Source: Hymenobacter crusticola (lineage in GTDB: Bacteria; Bacteroidota; Bacteroidia; Cytophagales; Hymenobacteraceae). Taken from it: DNA of 64,000 nucleotides. The notes under the pieces were generated by a model. That model made no database searches, had not been told where the DNA came from, and saw only the letters and a list, made by a program, of their open reading frames with translations. Both the position numbers and the translations under genes were made by a program. Location of the stretch: NCBI RefSeq assembly GCF_002154225.1, contig NZ_MTSE01000004.1:372001-436000 (forward strand). Direction: 5' to 3'. Shown here piece by piece: positions 1 through 8,276 of this stretch (the first letter of the stretch is position 1; every line of letters starts with the position of its first letter).

Positions 1-624
1 ATCCACCTCGACTACGTGCGCTTCTGCGACGTTATTCTGCCCGTGAACCTGTGGGACAAGTATAAGATCGTGCAAACCAGCGAGCTGCCGGAGTATGACT
101 TCTGCTACTGCCCGGTGTGCAAAGCCGCCTACAAAGCTGAACACGGCATCGACATTGATACCGTACAGTACCCGGAGGCTAGCCCTTCGTGGCGGATATT
201 CCGTTATCAGCGCGTAAACGAAGTGGTGCGCCGGCTTACAGCTGTGGCCAAGTCATATAAGAAACCCATCACCGCTGCCGTTTTTCCCACCCCCGATATT
301 GCCCATCGCAACGTGAAGCAAGACTGGGTCAACTGGAATATCAGCGCCGTGTGCCCCATGATCTACCACGGGTTCTACAAGGAAAACGTGGCCTGGATCG
401 GGCAAGCCGTAGCGGAAGGCGTGAAGGCGCTGAACGGTAAGTTTCCACTGTATGCTGGGTTGTTCCTGCCCGATTTCAAGAACGATACGGAAGTACAGCA
501 AGGCATCGAAAATGCTCTAAATAATGGCGCGGCAGGTGTTTCCTTGTTCGGCGACGTATCGGACGGAGCGCTAGCTGCCTTAAAAGCTGCGTCGGCAAAA
601 GTGCAGAATAAAGCAGCCGGCTAG
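1..624 (+). CDS. glycoside hydrolase-like TIM-barrel protein, C-terminal part
   Basis: The reading frame is open from the first base, so the gene is cut at the 5' edge and about 207 residues remain. The first residues read IHLDYVRF, a strand-end motif typical of GHL/DUF187-like putative glycoside hydrolases with a TIM barrel, followed by a Cys-pair segment (CYCPVCKAAY) seen in some of these proteins. The rest fits barrel strands: ITAAVFPTP, ISAVCPMIYHG, FPLYAGLFLPD and GAAGVSLFGD. Such proteins are presumed polysaccharide-active but few have a proven substrate. The gene ends 91 bases before a strong terminator. Family assignment rests on motif resemblance only; the exact family is not certain. 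Confidence 0.6.
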   Translation: MHLDYVRFCDVILPVNLWDKYKIVQTSELPEYDFCYCPVCKAAYKAEHGIDIDTVQYPEASPSWRIFRYQRVNEVVRRLTAVAKSYKKPITAAVFPTPDIAHRNVKQDWVNWNISAVCPMIYHGFYKENVAWIGQAVAEGVKALNGKFPLYAGLFLPDFKNDTEVQQGIENALNNGAAGVSLFGDVSDGALAALKAASAKVQNKAAG

Positions 625-714
625 CAAAGGCGCCGTCCGCGTTTGAGGCTAAGCTAGCTGCTGCGTTTGCGGCAAATGGTGCACACTAATGGGCGCTTTT
701 ACGGGATTACTTAC

Positions 715-752
715 GCGTGCCCCTAGGTTTGGAACTAGGGGCACGCCTTTTT
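715..752 (+). terminator. intrinsic terminator after the first gene
   Basis: A perfect 12-bp stem (715-726 pairs with 735-746) with an 8-base loop is followed by a T run at 748-752. It ends transcription of the upstream plus-strand gene. Confidence 0.85.
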
Positions 753-838
753 AAGTAGAGTTCTTCTCGGCTCTGAAGAGGCTGAGATACAAAGTGATAC
801 TTGATAACTGCCCTAGCCTTTGAAGGTGAGAGAGCGGC

Positions 839-1465
839 CTAAGCGGCCGTGCCGTTTGGGGCTATCAAAGCAGCTACTATACTTTGGATAGGAGCTAGGT
901 CGACAGCCGGGCGCGAGCCTAGGTTGTCTGACCACACGAGTTGAGGCTCGACCAAGCCGAACAAGGCACGCGTAAAGCGAGGGTACAGCAGCTGACCCAT
1001 TAGTTTCTGAGCTAGCTGTTGGCTTACTTCCGGGCTCGTTGATAACCGTTCGAGCAGGAACGATGCTATGCGAGCCTGCACGTTCTCAAAAAGCGCCTCG
1101 TGCAAACGTACGGCTCCCTGGGGGAAGCGCTCCGCCTCGGTGATGCTTAGTCGGCACAAACGCAGTGGTTTGCTGGATAACATCGTTTCGAGAAAACGAG
1201 CGCAGAACAAGACCAACGCCTGCTCAGTGTCATGCGCATAAGCCGCGGGCGATTTTAGGTGATCGAGCTGTAAGTCTAAGACCAGATCAAAGACCGCTAG
1301 AAATAAGTTGTCCTTATTAGTGAAATGAGCGTAGAGCGTGCGTTTGGTCGTGCCCGCGTGCTCAGCAATTTGATCCATCGAGGCCCGCTCGAAGCCGACT
1401 TTTAAGAAGACTGCTTTAGCCGCATGTAGCATCTGTTGCCGAAGCTCGGCACCGCGTTTGGCCAT
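839..1465 (-). CDS. TetR/AcrR family transcriptional regulator
   Basis: A 208-residue protein, the usual TetR length. Residues 8-55 form the N-terminal helix-turn-helix (MDQIAEHAGTTKRTLYAHF is the recognition part); the remainder is a helical ligand/dimerisation domain resembling the AefR-like C-terminal type. It is transcribed divergently from the NAD(P)-binding reductase at 1750, and a perfect inverted repeat lies in the shared region, overlapping the reductase promoter. By family precedent it represses the neighbour and possibly itself, releasing on binding a small hydrophobic ligand; the ligand cannot be told from sequence. ATG at 1465 is the natural start. Confidence 0.9.
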   Translation of the reverse strand: MAKRGAELRQQMLHAAKAVFLKVGFERASMDQIAEHAGTTKRTLYAHFTNKDNLFLAVFDLVLDLQLDHLKSPAAYAHDTEQALVLFCARFLETMLSSKPLRLCRLSITEAERFPQGAVRLHEALFENVQARIASFLLERLSTSPEVSQQLAQKLMGQLLYPRFTRALFGLVEPQLVWSDNLGSRPAVDLAPIQSIVAALIAPNGTAA

Positions 1466-1692
1466 CTAGTTGGTTGAGTAATTCACTGGCCGCCTTCCGG
1501 CGCCCACACGTACAAATCGCAGATTAATCGGCTATCGGCCATGCCACTTAGCGCAAAACTTGCTGGTTAAGCACCACTAAGAATATAGGCTAGCCGGTGC
1601 AAAAATAAGTTCTTCTGCTGGTTCTGCTCTCCGCTAAGATGATTCCTAGACCTATAATGAGCAACTCCAACAAAATAGTTTACGGCCTGTTG

Positions 1693-1724
1693 TTGTAAGT
1701 ATACTATACAGTATAGTATACTTG
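1693..1724 (+). promoter_or_regulatory. Bacteroidota-type promoter for the NmrA-like gene
   Basis: TTG (1693-1695), a 21-base spacer and TATACTTG (1717-1724) match the Bacteroidota -33/-7 pattern TTG...TAnnTTTG with one mismatch. Most of the spacer and the -7 box lie inside the TetR-type inverted repeat, so a bound repressor would occlude the promoter. Confidence 0.5.
1697..1723. promoter_or_regulatory. TetR-type operator (perfect inverted repeat)
   Basis: Two 13-base arms, AAGTATACTATAC (1697-1709) and its exact reverse complement (1711-1723), flank one central A. Perfect 27-bp symmetry midway between a TetR gene and its divergent neighbour is the classical operator arrangement. The right arm overlaps the likely -7 element of the reductase promoter. 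Confidence 0.8.
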
Positions 1725-1749
1725 TGTACTCAAATCAGAATGCAACCTC

Positions 1750-2628
1750 ATGAAAATTGTCGTAACAGGATCCTTGGGAAACATTAGCAAGCCGCTAGTT
1801 GAAAGCTTAGCACAAAAAGGCCACGCCATTACCGTCGTTAGTAGTAAGCCGGAAAAGCAGGAAGCCATTGAAGCACTGGGCGCTACCGCCGCTATTGGCT
1901 CGGTAGAAGATGCTGCTTTTCTAACCACCGCCTTTTCTGGTGCCGATGCTGTGTACCTGATGATACCGCCCAATTTCACGGAGGCCGACCAAATTGCGTA
2001 CTACCGGCGTCTAGGCAGCAACTACGTTCATGCCATTCGCCAAACGGGAGTAAAGCGAGTAGTTGGGCTAAGCAGCTGGGGCGCGCACCTCGACAAGGGA
2101 ACTGGTCCTATCCTAGGTTCGCACCACGTAGAAGGCCTGCTAAACGAGCTGACTGACGTAGCACTAACGCATTTGCGGCCCACTTCTTTCTACACCAACC
2201 TGTACGGCTTCGTCAGTATGATAAAAGGAGCGGGCTTCATCGGGGCTAATTACGGAGGTGATGACAAAGTAGCCATGGTTCATCCCCGAGATATAGCCGA
2301 CGCCGCTGCTGAAGAGCTAACGACTGCCGCCGCTACTGGGCAGCGTATACGCTATGTTTCGAGCGACGAGTGCACCTGCAACGAAGCCGCACGCGCGCTA
2401 GGTGCTGCCATCGGCAAACCAGACCTAGCCTGGGTGCTTTTCACCGACCAGCAGATGCAGGAAAATCTGGAGAAGAATGGCGTGCCAGCGCCTGTCGCTA
2501 CAGGCGTTGTAGAGCTGTACGCCAGCATTCATAATGGCCGCTTAGGGGAAGATTACGAGCTGCATAAGCCTGCGATGGGCAAGGTGAAGTTGGCTGATTT
2601 CGCAAAAGAATTTGCGGCGGCTTTTTAG
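1750..2628 (+). CDS. NmrA-like NAD(P)-binding oxidoreductase (atypical SDR)
   Basis: A 292-residue Rossmann protein. The N-terminus (VVTGSLGNISKPL, residues 4-16) is the dinucleotide-binding loop, with Ser in place of the last Gly of GxxGxxG; TITVVSSKPEK-type spacing after strand 2 suggests NADP(H) preference. VVGLSSWGAH replaces the classical YxxxK site, as in NmrA/YtfG-type proteins, which act as quinone or aldehyde reductases or as redox sensors. It is controlled from a promoter covered by the TetR-type palindrome, suggesting an inducible detoxification enzyme. It ends 69 bases before a bidirectional terminator shared with the convergent prenyltransferase gene. Confidence 0.85.
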   Translation: MKIVVTGSLGNISKPLVESLAQKGHAITVVSSKPEKQEAIEALGATAAIGSVEDAAFLTTAFSGADAVYLMIPPNFTEADQIAYYRRLGSNYVHAIRQTGVKRVVGLSSWGAHLDKGTGPILGSHHVEGLLNELTDVALTHLRPTSFYTNLYGFVSMIKGAGFIGANYGGDDKVAMVHPRDIADAAAEELTTAAATGQRIRYVSSDECTCNEAARALGAAIGKPDLAWVLFTDQQMQENLEKNGVPAPVATGVVELYASIHNGRLGEDYELHKPAMGKVKLADFAKEFAAAF

Positions 2629-2697
2629 GAAAGGGTTTGTGTTGCTAGAAGCTAGCAGTAACAAAAAGCAACCCCCTAGGTAAGAGTAATACCCACA

Positions 2698-2734
2698 AAA
2701 AAGCCCTTTCTCATGCGACGAGAAAGGGCTTTTT
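2698..2734. terminator. bidirectional terminator between convergent genes
   Basis: A perfect 15-bp stem (2698-2712 with 2720-2734) whose outer ends are A5 and T5, so it serves both the plus-strand reductase and the minus-strand UbiA gene. Confidence 0.85.
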
Positions 2735-2756
2735 CGTAAGTACTGAATGAACGGCT

Positions 2757-3800
2757 TTAGAAGCTCTTATTCAGGCTATAGGGTTCGTTCTGAAGGTTGC
2801 TGAGGAAAGGCAGGTCGACGAACATCAGCGTCACGAGCAAGGCGCAAAACAAGAACACGTACAGCATGAACCACTTGCGCGTATAAAGTTTCTCGGAGCC
2901 CTGCACAGGCGAGTTCTCGAGCAAACCAATCTTGAGGTACCACGCGAACAGCAAGGCGAAGAAGGGGAAGCTGATCAGGAGCTCAATTCGGTTCTTAATC
3001 AGGAAGATACCCAGGAAGAAAGCCGAGGTAAGCGCGTAGAAGAACATCGAAATCAGCAGGCTGTGCTCGGTGTAGAACTTAAACGAGCGACGATACAAAC
3101 CAGCTAGCTCGGGGTCTTTGATCAGGCGATATTCGGCAAAGCGCTTGGTCGCCATCAGGAAGGCACCACCCATCCAGTAGGCAATGATGATGCTGGAAGG
3201 AGGGAGGCTATTAAAGAAAGCTAGGCCGCTGAAAGTGCTCACCGATAGCGCAGGCGCCACAATGAACCAGCCAAGCGCAAAACGGATCGGGTTGTTAACG
3301 GACTCAGATAGTACGTCCAAATACACGCGCTCCTTGGTGCGGAATGGGCGCACATTGTACATCACGCCCATGAACAGCAAGAACACGGAGATCAGCAAAA
3401 ACTGCATGCTGATTTGTGCCGCCAGAATAAAGCCGACGGCCGCCAGCGCAAACCACTCGGTGTACACGAGTGCTGGGCTAACCACGCGCACCACGGATGT
3501 CCGCTTCTTCTTGAGCGGGTGAAACTTGTCGAACTCGGCGTCGAGGTACTCGTTGATGACGTAATTCGCGGAAGCTACCAAGCAAGTACTTACCAAGCCC
3601 ATCACCAGTTTCGTGAGCAGGGTGGCATCGATAGCCGGACTGTAGATGAGGAGGGCGAAGAGCACCCCAGGCATCATAAAGACGTTTTTAACCCAGTTAT
3701 CGGGGCGAGCAATGGCAATGTAGTCTTTCAGACCCGCCGGAATGGTGGCAACCGCTGGTTCGGCCGCGGCATTTTCGGGTAATGCAGAAGATTGGCTCAT
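2757..3800 (-). CDS. UbiA-family prenyltransferase (decaprenyl-phosphate phosphoribosyltransferase-like)
   Basis: A 347-residue polytopic membrane protein with about eight hydrophobic segments. RPDNWVKN (32-39) and the first aspartate-rich motif NEYLDAEFD (83-91, NxxxDxxxD) bind Mg2+ and the pyrophosphate substrate; a second acidic motif, DVLSE (162-166), follows MYNVRPFRTKERVY. These features fit the branch that includes decaprenyl-phosphate 5-phosphoribosyltransferases more than quinone or haem O prenyltransferases. It lies 8 bases downstream of a HAD phosphatase gene, so the two form one operon; in the known arabinose-donor pathway the transferase product is dephosphorylated by a phosphatase. 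Substrate here is inferred, not shown. Confidence 0.8.
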   Translation of the reverse strand: MSQSSALPENAAAEPAVATIPAGLKDYIAIARPDNWVKNVFMMPGVLFALLIYSPAIDATLLTKLVMGLVSTCLVASANYVINEYLDAEFDKFHPLKKKRTSVVRVVSPALVYTEWFALAAVGFILAAQISMQFLLISVFLLFMGVMYNVRPFRTKERVYLDVLSESVNNPIRFALGWFIVAPALSVSTFSGLAFFNSLPPSSIIIAYWMGGAFLMATKRFAEYRLIKDPELAGLYRRSFKFYTEHSLLISMFFYALTSAFFLGIFLIKNRIELLISFPFFALLFAWYLKIGLLENSPVQGSEKLYTRKWFMLYVFLFCALLVTLMFVDLPFLSNLQNEPYSLNKSF

Positions 3801-3808
3801 ATGGTCGT

Positions 3809-4507
3809 TTATACTGTGACGAAAGATGTAGTAGCTTGATCTTCAAGCTTTCGATAAAAATCAAATCGGTCGAAGGGCTGCTTATCCACGATGAGATAAG
3901 GCATCCCTGCTCGTTCGGCGCAAATGCCATCTAACTCGGGCCGGTCGCCAATGAATAGGCATTCGCTGGGCGCTAGGCCTAGCTTTTCGGCCACGTAAAG
4001 CAGACCGTCGGGGGCGGGTTTTAGGCGATTAATTTCCGGGTCGGTGGAGCTGACCACCACGTCGGCAGTTAGGCCCATGGCGGCTAGCTTGTCGTGGGCT
4101 TTGTAGTCGGAGTAGATGCCTATTTTGATGCCTTGGCGGCGGAGGGCGTCGAAAAAAGACTGCGTGCCGGGATATACACAGCTGAGCAAGTACTGGTTGG
4201 GGTGCTGGAACATCCAGCGGTTCACCACTTGCTTGATTTTCTCGACCGGAACGCGGCCGTTGTCGGTACACCAGGCGTATTGCGCATTCTCTAGGTCTGG
4301 CTCATCGGCGCCGGGCCGTTTTTCACGCTCGACCCGAAAACGTTGCAAAATCCGGAGTTCCTGAAGTTGCCAAGGTCGCAGAGCATAGTGCATCAGCAGG
4401 TCATAAAGCATGCGGCGCCGCAGCTTCGACTGGGTATACAAAGTGCCGTCTACATCGAATATGACGGCTTTGATCTTATGCCACTGAATGTCTGACTGTA
4501 AGCTCAT
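3809..4507 (-). CDS. HAD-family hydrolase
   Basis: A 232-residue haloacid-dehalogenase-superfamily phosphatase. Motif I is DVDGT (18-22) with nucleophile Asp18 and acid/base Asp20; the helical cap follows; motif II is the Ser of IGIYSDYK; motif III the Lys of RLKPAPDG; motif IV GDRPELDG binds Mg2+. The order and C1-type cap match HAD-IA phosphatases of small phosphorylated metabolites. First gene of an operon with the UbiA prenyltransferase 8 bases downstream, which suggests its substrate is the product or precursor of that enzyme. ATG at 4507. Confidence 0.88.
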   Translation of the reverse strand: MSLQSDIQWHKIKAVIFDVDGTLYTQSKLRRRMLYDLLMHYALRPWQLQELRILQRFRVEREKRPGADEPDLENAQYAWCTDNGRVPVEKIKQVVNRWMFQHPNQYLLSCVYPGTQSFFDALRRQGIKIGIYSDYKAHDKLAAMGLTADVVVSSTDPEINRLKPAPDGLLYVAEKLGLAPSECLFIGDRPELDGICAERAGMPYLIVDKQPFDRFDFYRKLEDQATTSFVTV

Positions 4508-5025
4508 ACGTTAATAAGATTCTTACCAGTACAGCAACCTCCAAAATATAAACTTACCGGCGCTAGTATGGATTTCGTGTAATAATGTTCAAATGTATGT
4601 CGAAAAGATTAAAACAATTGCAATGGTAAAAATTTGATAACGAATTAGAACGTAACAAGACTGTTCAGCTTACCGCCATAAAATCGGCACCAGAATGCGT
4701 GGAAGATGATTTCTAGGTTGAAATGGGTTGCCTAGGTAGAGTGATAATTAATCAAAATTTTAGACAAACAAAGGAAGATAGTACTCCTCAAACTACTGCC
4801 AGTACTGCTGGAACTCTATGTGAAAGGAAGGTGCGTCAACTGAGCACGTTACGTTTTGGGCTAGGTCAAGAAAGCACTATAAGCATGCTTTAGCCAAGTA
4901 GAACGATTAGTAGTATAATGATTCGCAGTACCTAGCACCCTTCCACAAACCTACGCCGGGGCAAAGACGGGAAGGGCAGCGCTCGTGGAGGTAAGGCTAC
5001 AGCCTTCGGCGCCGTAGCAAAGCAG
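4508..5025. other. 518-base AT-rich intergenic region
   Basis: Lies upstream of the HAD/UbiA operon and downstream of the minus-strand membrane protein. It is clearly AT-richer than the flanking genes. No convincing coding frame, hairpin or RNA gene was seen; the HAD promoter should lie near 4510-4600 but no clear -7/-33 pair stands out. Confidence 0.4.
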
Positions 5026-6591
5026 TTAGATGCTTTTGCGTTTCAGCAAATGCCAGTTATCTACGTCTTTCACTTTGGTGAACGTATTCAAGGAATCCAG
5101 AATCCGCTGATGATTTGCCGGAATTTTGCCTCTTACCAGCAAGTAGTCAGCTTTCTGTAATAGTTTGCGCGGATTTTCATTGAAATACATGCGCTCCTGA
5201 GAAGGCAACCCGCCGCTTTCTTTTCTTCTGATCATGCCAAAGCGATAATCAATTATTTTACTTGTGGTGATGCCTTGGTGTTGGATGATATAAAAGCACT
5301 GGTAATGATCATACACCATTCGCCCGCGGTAGAAAGGATCATAATTCATGTAAGAGAGCACCTTGCTGTTATCCTGCGGGAAAACTTGCGCGAAGTTTTT
5401 GTTCTCTTGATTGAATTGATACAGATATTGAGCCCATAAACCTAGGTGCACTATTGCTACCAAAGTAGCTGCGTAAGCAAAAAACCTGGTATTAAATTCA
5501 GATATTTTGCTTCCAATAAAAATAAAGGCAAATAGAAGAATAGTAGAGAACCGTTCGTATAGTGGTTCTTGACCTGGAATACGCGATGGTAAAATGAAAT
5601 AACAACCTAGGCTAACGAAAAAGAAAATAACGATATAAGTAAATTTATTATTTGGATCTAAGATAGAATTGAGAGGTATTGCTTTGTTGCGTTTAACCAG
5701 GTACTGGTAAAGTAGCACGGCGATGGGTACTACAATAATCAAAGTGAGCAGGAGCGCCACAATTTTTCCAACGATACCGCTAAAGAGTTGTGCATTATCA
5801 GCTACTAGGAATTTTACCCTATCCAGGTAAGTCGTCCAAAACTCTCGTGCGTAATACTCCTTCATAAAAGCCCCCGTAGATACTTCGCTGGGGGTGTACG
5901 CGGTAGTGCCTTCTGCTGATTTCTGAAGAAAAAACCACCAGTACGCTATTAAAGCTCCTAGGGGCAGAAGAACCAAAGAATTTAAAACGAGCTTTCCAAA
6001 GTTGCTTTTGTAGCGATACAGTAAAAAAGCGCCTACCATCATGAGGCCGAACAAGGCCACCATGGCGTGTGAGAAATAAACTAAAATTAGGAACGAGGCT
6101 ATTCCTATCATATTCAGGAAATGGTTGCTCTTAGGATCAAGCGTACGTAACCACAGCCATAGGATAAGTAATATAACGTCATTCGCTAGGGCATTACCAG
6201 TAAAACCAAACGTGAGGTTGTAGCCATAGACTAAAACAAAACCAGTAAGCGCAAACCATCGGTTGCCATTTATTTCTTTTATAATTAAGTAAATTAGTGG
6301 TGGTAAGCTAATAACAATGAGTAGATGAAGGATCTTGTTTGCTATTTCTACACTCGAGAAAATAGGCAACGCGAAGAAAAATAAATGAAATGTGTTGGGG
6401 TAAAAGAAGTAATGTAGCGTATAGTATTCGTTGAATTTATTAGAAGCTTGATTATAGTATTTATAAATAGTTCCTTCTGCTAAATGGCTAGCTACGTCTG
6501 CGAAAGGAAAGTAGGTAACGCTTAGGATAACAACCGCGTGGATTAATAAAAGCAACAGAAAGACGATCCAGAAATTGCGTTTACTTTTCAT
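5026..6591 (-). CDS. polytopic membrane protein, GT-C glycosyltransferase-like
   Basis: A 521-residue protein with about 11-12 hydrophobic segments. After the first membrane segment comes a long loop with ADVASHLAEGT, an acidic patch in the position of the catalytic loop of GT-C-type (lipid-linked sugar) glycosyltransferases; the last about 120 residues are soluble. The protein is rich in Phe, Tyr, Lys, Asn and Ile, and its DNA is much AT-richer than neighbouring genes, which could mean recent acquisition. It stands alone, flanked by 518 and 595 bases of non-coding DNA. No specific family was recognised; the glycosyltransferase suggestion rests on topology and the loop only. Confidence 0.55.
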   Translation of the reverse strand: MKSKRNFWIVFLLLLLIHAVVILSVTYFPFADVASHLAEGTIYKYYNQASNKFNEYYTLHYFFYPNTFHLFFFALPIFSSVEIANKILHLLIVISLPPLIYLIIKEINGNRWFALTGFVLVYGYNLTFGFTGNALANDVILLILWLWLRTLDPKSNHFLNMIGIASFLILVYFSHAMVALFGLMMVGAFLLYRYKSNFGKLVLNSLVLLPLGALIAYWWFFLQKSAEGTTAYTPSEVSTGAFMKEYYAREFWTTYLDRVKFLVADNAQLFSGIVGKIVALLLTLIIVVPIAVLLYQYLVKRNKAIPLNSILDPNNKFTYIVIFFFVSLGCYFILPSRIPGQEPLYERFSTILLFAFIFIGSKISEFNTRFFAYAATLVAIVHLGLWAQYLYQFNQENKNFAQVFPQDNSKVLSYMNYDPFYRGRMVYDHYQCFYIIQHQGITTSKIIDYRFGMIRRKESGGLPSQERMYFNENPRKLLQKADYLLVRGKIPANHQRILDSLNTFTKVKDVDNWHLLKRKSI

Positions 6592-7186
6592 GTTGTATAA
6601 TGCTTAATGCGAGAATGCTTTGTGCGGAAGACTCAGCTTATGAATTACGGTCTATTTGCTAGGATTCAGTTTATCGTTGGCCCAGGCGGGTACCGAGTGG
6701 GAAAGTGCCTAGGGTGAGATAAAGCAATTGTGCTTGTCAGTAGCAAAGGGGCATCGCTTCAGGGAGCACAGACGTGGTTGGCAGTTCTACTTTCTATACG
6801 CTACCGTCTTTTCTGGCCTTATTCTCTAACTCCTACCGTGCTAAGCGCAGGAATAACACGTCCACTACGGGGCCGAATTGTTAGTAAAATGAGGCAAACA
6901 GGGCTGCTGTCGTCCGCAAGTTTAGAACAATAGTTGGTTAAAATGATATTTTATGGTGCCGTGTAGAGAGAAATCTTCACGCGAAGCGAAGGGTAGGCGC
7001 TTATTTAGCAGGCAATAGCACTGGTTACTATGTGTGTAAAGTGCTGATTGTTAGCATGATTTACTTAGATGTTACTGCGTAGTTTGAAAGTGAGTTGGCT
7101 GCTACGCAAAGCGCCCTGAACCTAGCTGAAAGGTTCAGGGCGCTTGAGGGTATGCGTAAAAGCAAAGAAGCTAGGTGACGCTTGTG
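6592..7186. other. 595-base intergenic region
   Basis: Separates the AT-rich membrane protein from the DUF6807 gene. It holds the terminator of the DUF6807 operon (7109-7145) and presumably the promoter of the membrane protein gene. A 67-codon open frame at 6730-6933 has no recognisable features and is not called. Confidence 0.4.
7109..7145 (-). terminator. terminator of the island 1 minus-strand operon
   Basis: A perfect 15-bp stem (7109-7123 with 7131-7145), loop 7 bases, starting 41 bases past the DUF6807 stop codon. The U run on the transcript is weak (TTT then GC). Confidence 0.7.
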
Positions 7187-8260
7187 CTACTTAGCAGAGG
7201 CCACACTCTTCTTAGCGAAGTCGGCAGCGGCGTCGTTCAGCTGTTTCGTCGTGGGGGTCTTGCCACCTTCGTCGATGAGGATGCGGTAACGGAACGTCAC
7301 CGATTCGCCTTTTTTCAGTTGCAGATTCTTTGCTGACTTATCATTGGTAAAGATCTTCTCGCCCAAGGGGTTGGCGGCGAACAAGCCGTAGCCGCGGGCA
7401 TGCCAGAAGGTGGGGTAGTTCACGTTCTTGGGATGGTCGATGATGGTGATGCTCACCGAGTCCTGGCCCATTTTGCCATACACTTTGCACCACGTAGCCC
7501 GCGTGCTCCAGGCATCGTTGCCGCGCTTGCCGGCACTGGTGATATAGTTACCATTCGGCGTCTTGTCGGTGCCGGCTTTCACTACCGTCACGATGCCTTT
7601 GCTGTCCGTGAACTTCTCGTCTTTGTCGGAGGGTATCTGCAACTCGTGAGCCAGGCGCAAACCTAGCAGGCCGTCTTTCGCGTCCGTAAAGGTCACCACG
7701 TCCATCACCGCTTTCAGCGTCGTGACGCGGTCGATGGTCCGCTCGCGCTCCGTGCCGCTGAACTCGAAGCGGGTGGTTTCCTCCAGCAGCACCTCGTTTT
7801 TCTGGTTCGTCCAGTTGGCGTGGTAAGCTAGGGTACCGGTCGGGCCGCTGGTAGTCGTCAGGATCTTATCCGTTTTGATCCAGCCGTACGTGCTTTTTTT
7901 CTCCTGCGGAATAGCGTAGGAGTTGTTCCAGAAATCGAGGCCGTTCACGTTCTCGAAGTTGAGCCACAACCCTAGGTGGTGGGGGTGGTCGGTGGGGTCG
8001 CCGGGCCGCGGATTAACCGGGAAGCCGCGCGTGACAACGGTGCCGTTGGCCGCGCGAATGGGGTAGAGCACCGGCTTTTCCAAGGTGTCGGGGTACATGA
8101 AGGTGGTGAACACCTGCTTGCCCACGTACACATCGATCTTCTTAGCTTTTGGATCTTTCACCACCCGCACCGCCTCCGATTTCTGGGCAGTAGCTTCCGA
8201 AAAGCTAGCTAGGGTCAGCAGCAGCGCTACGCCACTAGGTAAAGCTGTTTTTAGCATCAT
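7187..8260 (-). CDS. DUF6807 (PmoA-like) family secreted protein
   Basis: A 357-residue protein with a signal peptide (cleavage near ATAQ, residue 25). The core includes YPIRAANGTVVTRGFP, the DHPHHLGLW His cluster (about 92-100) and FWNNSY, hallmarks of the DUF6807/PmoA-like family, a beta-sandwich group found with GIM oxidoreductases and DUF1080 proteins in sugar-breakdown loci. No reaction is established for most members. The His cluster could bind metal. Last gene of the minus-strand operon, starting 16 bases after the GIM oxidoreductase stop. Two ATG codons lie in tandem at the start; either could be used. Confidence 0.85.
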   Translation of the reverse strand: MMLKTALPSGVALLLTLASFSEATAQKSEAVRVVKDPKAKKIDVYVGKQVFTTFMYPDTLEKPVLYPIRAANGTVVTRGFPVNPRPGDPTDHPHHLGLWLNFENVNGLDFWNNSYAIPQEKKSTYGWIKTDKILTTTSGPTGTLAYHANWTNQKNEVLLEETTRFEFSGTERERTIDRVTTLKAVMDVVTFTDAKDGLLGLRLAHELQIPSDKDEKFTDSKGIVTVVKAGTDKTPNGNYITSAGKRGNDAWSTRATWCKVYGKMGQDSVSITIIDHPKNVNYPTFWHARGYGLFAANPLGEKIFTNDKSAKNLQLKKGESVTFRYRILIDEGGKTPTTKQLNDAAADFAKKSVASAK

Positions 8261-8276
8261 GCGTTGGGTTAACTAG

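Noticed and set aside
6730..6933. 67-codon plus-strand frame
   Set aside because: No leader, no domain, no promoter or hairpin around it; probably chance in non-coding DNA.
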